From NCBI RefSeq assembly GCF_016919005.1, contig NZ_JAFFQE010000002.1, positions 434,001 through 498,000 on the forward strand: a stretch of DNA of 64,000 bases. The letters are read 5' to 3'. The translations under genes and the position numbers were made by a program. This DNA is from Desulfopila inferna (lineage in GTDB: Bacteria > Desulfobacterota > Desulfobulbia > Desulfobulbales > Desulfocapsaceae). The notes under the pieces are model-generated. The model searched no databases, was not told the DNA's origin, and saw only the letters and a list, made by a program, of their open reading frames with translations. Below, one piece after another: positions 9,563-17,298 of this stretch (its first letter is position 1; each line of letters begins with the position of its first letter).

Positions 9563-9858
9563 CTCCCTCGAATACCTCTGCCTTGCGGATCTTCCCGGGC
9601 ACTGATCCGGAACCGTATGACAGTAAGAACAAACTCCTCCAAACACCTTCAAACCCGAACGCATCTTTCCAGCTGAGCGACCCTGACAATCAACAAAAAC
9701 ATTCCACCTGAATATGCAGAATATGCCTGTTACCATTTTTCAGGCAAGAGCATTCCGAGCTGTTCTCGGAATACTATTTTCTTGCCTCAACCTATACTAT
9801 CATATAAAGTTCAGCGTTCCAGGAATTTATTGCAACTCAGACTCCCAAGAGGACCGCC

Positions 9859-10821
9859 ATGAAAAAAATTCTCACATTTGTATTTCTCTACTCACTGATC
9901 ACCCTGAGCAGTGCTGCGATGGCTGCCGAGACTCTGATTTCGATCAGTCAGTTCGTCGACCATCCCTCATTGAATGAAGTTTTGCAGGGCTTCCAGGACG
10001 ATCTGGCAGAAAACGAAATCGAGGTGCGCTACAAGGTATATAATTCACACGGCAACATGGCCACAACCGGACAAATCGCCAATCAAATTGTCTCCGACAA
10101 CCCGGATATGATCGTCGCCATCGCCACGCCGAATGCCCAGGCCTGTGCCAGAATTTTCGAAAAACACGCCCGGATGAGTGGTACCCCCATGGTGTTCACC
10201 GCCATTACCGATCCTTTGGCGGCAGGGCTGGTCAGCAATTACGAGCATCCCGGGAAAAACATTACCGGTGTTTCAAACCGGCTGCCCATGGACAAGCATA
10301 TGGAGATGGTGCTCCGTTTTGTGCCCGATCTGAAAAAGCTGGGAGTGATGTACAACTCGGGCGAGGTCAATTCAGTCTCCAACGTCAACCGCATCAAAGA
10401 GGCGGCGGCTGTCCTGGGATTTTCGATCGTTGAAGCTCCGGCAACCAACACCGCCGATGTGTATCAGGCAGCCCAGAGTCTGGTGGGCAAGGTGCAGGCT
10501 ATCTATATTCCCACCGACAATACCGTTATTTCCGCGCTGGAGAGTGTAATCAAAGTGAGCGAGCGGGTCAGGCTTCCGCTTTTTACGGCCGACACCGATT
10601 CGGTTAAACGGGGCTCCATTGCCGCCATGGGTTTTGATTACTACCTGCATGGCAGGCAGACCGGCGCTCTGGCCCGCCGTATTATCGCCGGCGAAAACCC
10701 TGGTGATATTGCTGTTGAATTCCAGAAAGAGCTTTCCTTTCATGTTAATCCAGGAGCAGCACAACGCATGGGATTGACAATTGACGAGGACATACTTAAT
10801 TCTGCCGACTTCCTTCATTGA
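9859..10821 (+). CDS. ABC_sub_bind-family periplasmic substrate-binding lipid/peptide-type receptor (orphan)
   Basis: A 320-residue secreted protein with a Sec signal peptide (hydrophobic 4-21, cleavage near AMAAE). The mature part matches the ABC substrate-binding family PF04392 (TrpX/DUF534-like): NEIEVRYKVYNSHGN, IVAIATPNAQA, VFTAITDPLAAGL, and the later IYIPTDNTVIS. Family members deliver aromatic amino acids or similar small solutes to an ABC permease. No permease or ATPase gene is adjacent, so it is an orphan receptor here; partners may be elsewhere, or it may act with a sensor. An RBS-like GAGG precedes the ATG. The TGA stop coincides with the start of a repeat at 10819. Confidence 0.85.
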   Translation: MKKILTFVFLYSLITLSSAAMAAETLISISQFVDHPSLNEVLQGFQDDLAENEIEVRYKVYNSHGNMATTGQIANQIVSDNPDMIVAIATPNAQACARIFEKHARMSGTPMVFTAITDPLAAGLVSNYEHPGKNITGVSNRLPMDKHMEMVLRFVPDLKKLGVMYNSGEVNSVSNVNRIKEAAAVLGFSIVEAPATNTADVYQAAQSLVGKVQAIYIPTDNTVISALESVIKVSERVRLPLFTADTDSVKRGSIAAMGFDYYLHGRQTGALARRIIAGENPGDIAVEFQKELSFHVNPGAAQRMGLTIDEDILNSADFLH

Positions 10822-10892
10822 TGACGCCGCGATAAGCATCCGTACCGGTATAAACTCCGGCTTCAAGAAAGCCCGATCTACGTCGTTGTAGG
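10819..10892 (+). repeat. Dispersed repeat, family B core
   Basis: Begins with the TGA stop of the upstream gene (TGATGACGCCGCG) and continues with GATAAGCATCCGTACCGG and an ATAAACTCCGGCTTCAAG-like segment, matching the element at 41795-41991 at most positions. Confidence 0.6.
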
Positions 10893-10919
10893 TGAAACGT
10901 GCTGCGGCAGTTTGATCTG

Positions 10920-11873
10920 CTATTGTTCATCCCAGAGTCCGGCCTTGGTATAGCCGGATCCCGGACTCTCCCAGAAGGCCCCGTCAACATAGCGGAATCC
11001 CCTGTCCAGTTCCGCTATTTTTTTCATTTCATCGCTGCCAAGAGTGATACTCCCAGCCTCTAGATTTTCCTGCAGGCGCTGCCGGTTTACCGATTTGGGA
11101 ATCACCACGGTTTCTCTGTGCAGCGCCCAGCTGATGAGCACCTGAGCGGGAGTGCAACCATGCTTCCCGGCAATTTGTGCAATAACTTCGTTTTCCAGCA
11201 GCGCCGGTTCATCTTTTCTTTTCATACCCTTGGGTCTGTCGGCCGATCCCAGTGGTGAATAAGCCGTGAGAAGAATGTTCTTCTTGCGGCAATATTCAAG
11301 CATATCATTCTGCTGCAGGTAAGGATGGAGTTCGATCTGATTCATCATTGGCGGAACAGAGGCCGTCGCCAGCAACTCGCCAATTCTTCTGACATTGAAA
11401 TTACATACCCCGATATGTTTTACCAGCCCCTTGCCGACGCATTCTTCCAGGGCCTGCCAGGTCTCTGTTATCGGCGCCTCCTCCGGCCGCAGATAGTCTG
11501 AGGCCTTTCGCGGAAAAGATACCCCCGGCTTGAATGCCACCGGCCAGTGAATCAGATAGAGATCAAGATAATCCAGACGCAAATCGGCCAATGTTTTCCT
11601 CAAGGCCGGTTCGACATCAGCGGCAAGATGCGCATTGTTCCAGAGCTTCGAAGTTATCCAGATATTTTCACGCTTGATCTGACCCGAATCCGTCATTTCC
11701 TTGAGTGCAGCCCCGACTTCCTCTTCGTTCTCATAGGCCGGCGCACAATCTATATGGGTATAGCCGATATGAAGTGCTTCCCGAACGGCTCCGTAGACAT
11801 CCCCCTTGCTCGATTTCCAGGTCCCCAGGCCTAAAGCCGGAATTTTTGCTTCCTGATAATTCATATATTTCAT
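10920..11873 (-). CDS. Aldo/keto reductase
   Basis: A 317-residue NADPH-dependent oxidoreductase of the AKR superfamily (TIM barrel, cytoplasmic). The catalytic tetrad is visible: Asp42 and Tyr47 (HIDCAPAYENE), Lys76 (ITSKLWN) and His109 (LYLIHWPV). The C-terminal cofactor segment VIPKSVNRQRLQEN is the typical NADPH-binding loop. Its size and the HIDCAPAYENE pattern resemble eukaryote-type AKR1 aldehyde reductases more than short bacterial DkgA. It reduces aldehydes or ketones; the substrate cannot be told. It is transcribed alone, with repeat sequence on its 3' side. Confidence 0.92.
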   Translation of the reverse strand: MKYMNYQEAKIPALGLGTWKSSKGDVYGAVREALHIGYTHIDCAPAYENEEEVGAALKEMTDSGQIKRENIWITSKLWNNAHLAADVEPALRKTLADLRLDYLDLYLIHWPVAFKPGVSFPRKASDYLRPEEAPITETWQALEECVGKGLVKHIGVCNFNVRRIGELLATASVPPMMNQIELHPYLQQNDMLEYCRKKNILLTAYSPLGSADRPKGMKRKDEPALLENEVIAQIAGKHGCTPAQVLISWALHRETVVIPKSVNRQRLQENLEAGSITLGSDEMKKIAELDRGFRYVDGAFWESPGSGYTKAGLWDEQ

Positions 11874-12484
11874 ATATTCCCCCGCCTTGTATTTTGATTA
11901 TCATTGTGCCGGAATTTTTGTCTGAAAAGGTCCAGAAATAAACGATAATATTTTCGCACCTCCTCAGTCAAAAATGACTGTTAAAGAAAGCCTTGGAAAA
12001 AAATTCGAATTCGGCAGCATGGCTGGCTCAGCTTTATTGACAGTAAATGAAAGAATTCCCCAAAAAGGTCCAACACCTTAATAACACTTTGAATGAATCA
12101 TTGTATGTCAAATATTCCTCCCCGTCAAATGGGGTCATGTTGATTGTCTCCATATTGATCATCATATTTATTCGGAAGAGACAAGAGTTTAGGAAAATAG
12201 TCCGAGCCGGGAGGACATCTTCTTGCCTGGTTGGACATATGGAGTCACCATCATAACCTCTTCTGTGTCAATTTCTTGTAAATCTTGGCTGCAAAATTTC
12301 AAATATGATGATCTCGTAAAAAGTCGCCGAAGTCGCCGAAAAGACCCCTGCGCTTATCTCGACTACATAAAACTTAAAAGACCATATCAAGAAAACTCAT
12401 GTCCTTAAGCTAACATGGCATAATGTATGCTTCCTTGATCGATGAAACCTTTTGTCCATACAAACGGCAAACCAGGAGGTAATT
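11874..12484. other. Gene-free interval with a family B repeat fragment
   Basis: About 610 bp between divergent genes. It contains TGATGATCTCGTAAAAAGTC at about 12307, the terminal sequence of family B repeats, without its partner end. A small open frame at 12047-12256 lacks a ribosome-binding site and homology cues and was not accepted. Promoters for both flanking genes should be here but none is clear. Confidence 0.5.
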
Positions 12485-13126
12485 ATGAACATGTTGCGAA
12501 TCCTTTTTGCGGCGGTCTTCGCAGTCTTGGCGGCATCTTCCCTGATGGCCCAGAATGTCAAAAAAGCTGATGATAATAGCTGGCTCAGCCTAAACGGTAC
12601 TGTTGTGGCCACAGATAAAGCCGGTTTTGAGATGGATTACGGCTCAGGGTTCATCAAGGTTCAGATGAACAACTGGCAGTGGTATGACCCTAATCATCCC
12701 ATTCAGGTGGGCGATAATATTAGAGTTAACGGCATAGTCGACAATGATCAGGGTGAAAAACCGATCATAGAAGCAAGCAGTATATATATCAAGGATTTAA
12801 ATACGTATGTATTCAAGAAAGAGGCGGGTGACATCTTCCAGCCTGCAATTGATCAGGAGGGGGTTTTTCAATTGCAAGGGGTCATCGTCGATACCGATAA
12901 TCGCCGGTTTACGATGAATCTGGGCTCAAGAAAAGTGATTATCGACACCACGGAATTGCCTTACAATCCACTGGACGACAAGGGATACCAGCAACTGAAA
13001 GTTGGTGATACCGTTCAAGTCACAGGGGAGCTAAAAAAAGACAATACCCCCTTTAAAACTAATGTGATTACGGCAAACGTCGTGACGACGCTCCTGGAGG
13101 ACAAGGGGAAAGTTATAGGAAACTGA
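12485..13126 (+). CDS. Secreted tandem OB-fold protein
   Basis: The start is the ATG at 12485, preceded by a perfect AGGAGGT; the longer frame from 12452 has no such signal. The 213-residue product has a signal peptide (about 1-22, ending SLMAQN). Two similar segments follow: about 32-85 (SLNGTVVATDKAGFEMDYG to VGDNIRVNGIV) and about 117-180 (QLQGVIVDTDNRRFTMNLG to VGDTVQVTGEL). These look like duplicated OB-fold domains of the periplasmic BOF/DUF5666 kind, which bind small ligands or metal. It is monocistronic. No enzymatic function can be claimed. Confidence 0.72.
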   Translation: MNMLRILFAAVFAVLAASSLMAQNVKKADDNSWLSLNGTVVATDKAGFEMDYGSGFIKVQMNNWQWYDPNHPIQVGDNIRVNGIVDNDQGEKPIIEASSIYIKDLNTYVFKKEAGDIFQPAIDQEGVFQLQGVIVDTDNRRFTMNLGSRKVIIDTTELPYNPLDDKGYQQLKVGDTVQVTGELKKDNTPFKTNVITANVVTTLLEDKGKVIGN

Positions 13127-13233
13127 GAGCACCCTTCAGAAGGAGGACAAATATACACCCCGTCTATTCGCCTGAGGCGAAGAGCAAGTTATGGTAGACC
13201 GCTTCAATGTGGTGTAATTGTTTGGAACTTCGT

Positions 13234-14484
13234 TTATTCATATACCTTCTCCTCTGTTTCGTGGGCATGCACCGCATCGTTTTCCACATCACGTACGGGT
13301 TGTTTTGACAATACCTTCTGGTATTCCTTGTACCATTCATTCTGTATTATCAGCTGCATAATCTGGTTGGTACCGACCCATATCTGGGACAGTCTGATGT
13401 CCCGCACTATTCTTTCCAGTGGATAAATATTCGTATAGCCTATCCCTCCCATAACCTGCATACAGTTGTTGGCGATATCCCAGGCCGAATCGGTGACGAA
13501 CTTCTTGGATTCGGAAACCATCCTACGAATCCGACCCGGCTGTACCTTGCCCGAATCCACCGCACGGCAAGTGGTATACACCATGGAGCGAGCGGCATCC
13601 AGCATCATCACGCTGTCGGCAACCTTGAAGCCGACCCCCTGAAAATTCATGATAGGCTGTCCGAATGCTTTTCGTTTGGAGGTATACCTCGTGGCAATCT
13701 CGATTGCAGGACGTACGGAACCCAGGGTCATTGCCGCCGTCCCCAGCCGCTCCGGAACCATGTTGGTCATGAACACCTCGAAACCCTTATTAATGCCGTT
13801 GAGGCAGTAGCGTTCGGGCACGCGCACATTTTCAAAGATGACGCGACCGGCACCGCCACCGCGGACTCCCATCAGACCGTAGATGTACTTGCTTTCAACA
13901 CCCGCGCGACGTGGAACCATAAAACAGGAAATCCTTTCGTGGACCTTCTCCGAGTCAGGATTGGTTAATGCGTAAACCATAAACCAGTCGGCACCCTCGG
14001 CTCCCACGATGAATCGTTTCTGGCCATTGATGATCCAGTCGCTACCGTCTTTTGTTGCGGTTGTAGTGGCGCCGAAAAAGTCGGAACCCCCACGTGGCTC
14101 AGTGAGACACTCCGCAGCATAGACTTCACCTTTGAGCAGCGGTACGACCATCTCCTGCTTCAGTTCTTCAGATCCATACAATACCACCGCTTCGCAGACT
14201 ATGTCGGCACCGACTCCCCAGAGACAGGCCAGCGAATAACTGGCAACACCTACTTCTTCCGCAACTATGGCGTCATCCACCCAGGTGAGGCCCCTTCCCC
14301 CGTATTTTTTGGGCAGCCTGATGCCGAGAAGGTTGCGTCTCCCCGCTTCCTTCAGGTATTCATGAGGAAATTGTATCTTTTCGGCATCCATGTCCAGTAT
14401 CATTTCTTTCGGCACCCAGTTGGTAAATTCCCTGGCCTCGTCGCGAAGCTGTAATTGTTCATCCGTCATCATGTAATCAAACAT
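13234..14484 (-). CDS. Acyl-CoA dehydrogenase
   Basis: FAD-dependent acyl-CoA dehydrogenase of 416 residues that introduces a 2,3-double bond and passes electrons to an electron-transfer flavoprotein. The start is placed at 14484 (MFDYMMTDEQLQ) because AAAGGGGGC precedes it and the longer frame reads into a repeat at 14526-14602. Recognisable are the N-terminal helical domain, the FAD-contacting stretch ECLTEPRGGSDFFGATT, and the C-terminal QVMGGIGYTNIYPLERIVRDIR with the family's usual pattern. Neither ETF nor CoA-ligase genes are adjacent, so the substrate is unknown (straight-chain, branched or glutaryl-CoA types remain possible). Confidence 0.9.
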   Translation of the reverse strand: MFDYMMTDEQLQLRDEAREFTNWVPKEMILDMDAEKIQFPHEYLKEAGRRNLLGIRLPKKYGGRGLTWVDDAIVAEEVGVASYSLACLWGVGADIVCEAVVLYGSEELKQEMVVPLLKGEVYAAECLTEPRGGSDFFGATTTATKDGSDWIINGQKRFIVGAEGADWFMVYALTNPDSEKVHERISCFMVPRRAGVESKYIYGLMGVRGGGAGRVIFENVRVPERYCLNGINKGFEVFMTNMVPERLGTAAMTLGSVRPAIEIATRYTSKRKAFGQPIMNFQGVGFKVADSVMMLDAARSMVYTTCRAVDSGKVQPGRIRRMVSESKKFVTDSAWDIANNCMQVMGGIGYTNIYPLERIVRDIRLSQIWVGTNQIMQLIIQNEWYKEYQKVLSKQPVRDVENDAVHAHETEEKVYE

Positions 14485-14525
14485 CCTGCCCCCTTTGAAT
14501 TGGTGAGAGTGATAAGCCTGATGGA

Positions 14526-14602
14526 CCCGCGATAAGCACCCCGTCACGGACACAAACTCCGTCTTCGAAAAAGCTCGACCTATGCCGATGCAGACCTGAA
14601 AC
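14526..14602 (+). repeat. Dispersed repeat, family B core
   Basis: Matches the element at 41795-41991 from GATGGACCCGCGATAAGC through ACAAACTCCGTCTTCGAA. It sits just upstream of the acyl-CoA dehydrogenase start and artificially lengthens that open frame. Confidence 0.6.
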
Positions 14603-15100
14603 AGCAATTCGCCGTATCCCTCCTGACAAATCCCCGTTTCAGGAACTACCCCTGGCTGCGCCTATTGCAGAATTCATCTCGGCAACTTTGAAATTTTTTT
14701 CTGACTACCCCTGAAACCCGACATCTTCTGGACCGGCCGGTACCTTGAGCTGAGGATGAGGGCAACCGATAAAAATTTTCGGGATTATCTTATATAGCAT
14801 GTAAATAGGTTATATTGTCAAATATTTAGGTATTGTATTTCAGGTAGATGATTATAGATCGCAGGTCTCCTCGCAGAATCCATCTTTTGATACCTCTGGA
14901 TTCCGGAGCCGTCACCCCCGACACGATCCGGCTTCGGAATGACGGCGGAAAAAGGCTTTTGCTGATGACCAGCTGAGTTATAATATATAATCAGCAAAAA
15001 CAGATACTTATTTCCAGTGGGCAAGAACGCACAATGCTGCCCCCTACTGAACGAGATGTTTATTCCTGTAATTAAGGAAAGGAAGGATTGTAATTTATCT
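14603..15100. other. Gene-free interval with mixed repeat fragments
   Basis: Holds CTGACTACCCCTGAAAC at about 14700 (an end of family C repeats) and, at about 14875-14945, an inverted GGATTCCGGAG / CTTCGGAATGAC pair of family D type. No gene-like open frame or clear promoter was recognised. Confidence 0.5.
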
Positions 15101-15562
15101 TTAATTCGTATTCTTCTTAAACGTTGACCAATTCTTATCAGCCTTATTTATATTTCCGGGAATATCTCTGCTCCATTTTTCATAGGCAGCCTCGCTGCAG
15201 TTCAGATAAAGCCTCCCATTGACGATCCTCCAGACTTCGGGATCAGTTTCCGCCTTCCGCTCTTCCGTCATAGCCCAGGCACAGTACCCGTCATATTGCG
15301 GGGCATACTTTTCCGGATTGGCCGCAAACAGATTCCTATTCTCTTTACTTGAAAAATACCAGGTCATACCATGCCATTGGTGGGTGAATTCCTCATCACC
15401 CTTCTTCGCCTCACCGTCAACAAAATAGGAGACAGAGTCGTATCCCCTTATGGCGACATCATTCTCCGTCGAACTCTCTGCCGCTATGCCTCCGAATGCA
15501 TTCAATATGAGTGCAAAGAAAATGCCGATCAGGATCTTATTGGTTGAGCGTGGTAAGTTCAT
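15101..15562 (-). CDS. Secreted YHS-domain protein
   Basis: A 153-residue exported protein with a signal peptide (hydrophobic 10-27, cleavage near GIAAES). The YHS-like domain covers about 35-85: AIRGYDSVSYFVDGEAKKG, then WYFSSKENRNLFAANPEKYAPQYDGYC. Family members are often annotated only as YHS domain-containing; the domain is linked to metal handling in copper ATPases and hydroxylases. AGGAGC precedes the start. It is monocistronic. The role is unknown, though two other metal-related loci lie in the window. Confidence 0.85.
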   Translation of the reverse strand: MNLPRSTNKILIGIFFALILNAFGGIAAESSTENDVAIRGYDSVSYFVDGEAKKGDEEFTHQWHGMTWYFSSKENRNLFAANPEKYAPQYDGYCAWAMTEERKAETDPEVWRIVNGRLYLNCSEAAYEKWSRDIPGNINKADKNWSTFKKNTN

Positions 15563-15645
15563 ATTCTGCTCCTTTGTTCTTCCAGTCGTTTCACCTTATA
15601 GATTGATTATTTTACTGCAACAGTAATTGCTTGAATATTTTTTAA

Positions 15646-15701
15646 CTGATTACCCCAGATCCTCAGCTTAGGCCGGAAATGCTGAGTTCAGGGGTAATCA
15701 G
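15646..15701. repeat. Short family C hairpin (CTGATTACCCC ends)
   Basis: CTGATTACCCC at 15646-15656 and its exact reverse complement at 15691-15701, with an inner CTCAG/CTGAG pair, give a strong 56-bp hairpin. It lies between the YHS gene and ybiI and is a shortened version of the 163-bp element at 27198-27360. Confidence 0.75.
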
Positions 15702-15770
15702 TTCCTTTTTATCAGCCGGGCCTGAAAGGTAAGATGCCAGAAATGGGAGACGCCTCCGTTTGTCTAAAAG

Positions 15771-16037
15771 CTACTTCAGCTGGCTGTCTTTACTGCCGCG
15801 TCTATTATAGCCTGTTTGTGCTGTCTGTTGTTTTTCGTTCTTTTCCTGGCAACTGATGCAGAAGCGAACGCCCGGAACCGCTTTTCGGCGAGCCTCGGGA
15901 ATGGCAGCTTCGCATTCCTCACAATGAGTTAAGCTCTCACCTTGGGACAAACGACTTCTGGCCAGTTTCACTGCATCTTCAACACTGGCATCTATTTGAT
16001 CCTGCACAGCCCCGTCACGCGACCAACCACCAGCCAT
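15771..16037 (-). CDS. ybiI: DksA/TraR-family zinc-finger protein YbiI
   Basis: The ATG at 16037, preceded by AAAGGAGC, gives an 88-residue protein, the same length as Escherichia coli YbiI. The pattern also matches that family: MAGGWSRDGAVQDQI at the start, GESLTHCEECEAAIPEARR, PGVRFCISCQ and the ending GYNRRGSKDSQLK. The four cysteines (CEEC and CISC) form the C4 zinc finger of the DksA/TraR C-terminal domain. The long coiled coil of DksA is absent, so direct RNA polymerase secondary-channel action is doubtful. The frame upstream of 16037 runs into a repeat and is not part of the protein. Confidence 0.93.
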   Translation of the reverse strand: MAGGWSRDGAVQDQIDASVEDAVKLARSRLSQGESLTHCEECEAAIPEARRKAVPGVRFCISCQEKNEKQQTAQTGYNRRGSKDSQLK

Positions 16038-16072
16038 AACTTTTGCTCCTTTAATAATGGACGCACCATTCT

Positions 16073-16116
16073 TGATAATCTCGTAAAAAGTCATCAAAGT
16101 CCTGAGATGGACTCTG
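16073..16116 (+). repeat. Family B repeat, left half only
   Basis: Starts TGATAATCTCGTAAAAAG and ends GATGGACTCTG, nearly identical to the first 44 bases of the complete element at 41795-41991. It lies in the leader of ybiI. Confidence 0.7.
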
Positions 16117-16345
16117 AAAAAAGCCAATACAAACTATAATCAACATACAGGCTTCGTCCATACCGGTTAATCGTGCAAAGACTCTTCAAATCTCGACTGA
16201 AGATGGATTTTGTTCACCTGTTTCCCAGTACAAAGATGCTCGGGTCCGAGGATTTGAAAGTCCTTTTCTTTTCAGCTCATATACGCCATACTGTTGCGGT
16301 GAAGGATATGCACAGCAACCTTTCCCCAACCTCAACAGGATAAGT

Positions 16346-17089
16346 ATGAAAAGACAATTCGCTTTTCCGTCTCTGGTTCTCTGCTGCCTATTGTTGTCCT
16401 CCTGTTCGTATCTTGCCAACAAGCCATTGAAAACACTTCAATACCAACATGGCCAAGCCCCGACCAAAAATCTTTTTGTCTTTATGCGCGGGCTCGGCGG
16501 CAGTAACCGCAGTTTTGAAGATGCCGGCATGGTTGATGAGGTCAAAAAGGGTGCGATTCCCTTTGATATGGTCGCTCCAAATGCGCATTTTGCCTATTAT
16601 GCAGAAAGAACATTAATAGACCGGCTCCATGAAGACGTCATCCTGCCCGCAGTCCGACAGGGCTACACCAATATCTGGCTCGTCGGCGTTTCCATGGGCG
16701 GTCTGGGCTCTATGCTCTATTGGAAAGAGCGGCCTGAGCACATCAGCGGGATCTTTCTTATTGCACCCTTTCTCGGCTATGACGACATTCTCGACGAGGT
16801 TTATGCCGCAGGAGGGGTGCGGCAATGGCAACCGGGCCGGTATGATCCCGATGAGCAATGGGAAAAAATGTTCTGGCACTGGATAAAAGACCGTGTCGAC
16901 GGCAAGACAAACATCCCGATCTTTCACAGTTACGGCAACAGCGATGAATATATCAAGGGCCAAAATCTTCTTGCCACCGTCATTCCTGAAAACCGGGTGA
17001 TACGGATAGAGGGAGGCCACGACATCAAGACTTTCTCATCCCTCTGGAAGCTCTTTTTGCAAAGCGGTCTTTATAACACCGCCAGGTAA
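16346..17089 (+). CDS. Alpha/beta-hydrolase lipoprotein
   Basis: A 247-residue lipoprotein: hydrophobic N-terminus and lipobox LLSSC with Cys20 as the lipidated residue. The alpha/beta-hydrolase fold shows the nucleophile elbow GVSMGG (Ser116), a candidate acid in YGNSDEY (about 200) and the His in EGGHDIK (about 225). It would sit in the outer or inner membrane facing the periplasm and hydrolyse an ester or thioester of unknown identity. AGGA precedes the ATG. Stand-alone gene; no partner is obvious. Confidence 0.85.
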   Translation: MKRQFAFPSLVLCCLLLSSCSYLANKPLKTLQYQHGQAPTKNLFVFMRGLGGSNRSFEDAGMVDEVKKGAIPFDMVAPNAHFAYYAERTLIDRLHEDVILPAVRQGYTNIWLVGVSMGGLGSMLYWKERPEHISGIFLIAPFLGYDDILDEVYAAGGVRQWQPGRYDPDEQWEKMFWHWIKDRVDGKTNIPIFHSYGNSDEYIKGQNLLATVIPENRVIRIEGGHDIKTFSSLWKLFLQSGLYNTAR

Positions 17090-17298
17090 AAGAAATGCAA
17101 TGACCCGGGCAGAGGCTCCCTCTCGGCCGCGGCATGTCTCTCCGCTCACCATTGAAAAAACCGGGCAGGACTTCAAATAATTAACAGTATAGACCGACTG
17201 GATAAGTGACTGATACTTGCAAAGACTACAGCATAAAAGTATTGTGCTAACGGATAAAACTATACCCGAAAGCCATGACACCTCAGTGATGAGCAAAA

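Noticed and set aside
12047-12256. A 69-codon plus-strand open frame with a hydrophobic stretch
   Set aside because: No ribosome-binding site, poor codon pattern and no family resemblance; it lies in a repeat-bearing spacer.
14485-14607. A longer N-terminus for the acyl-CoA dehydrogenase
   Set aside because: The extra codons translate a dispersed repeat, and a good ribosome-binding site precedes the later ATG at 14484.
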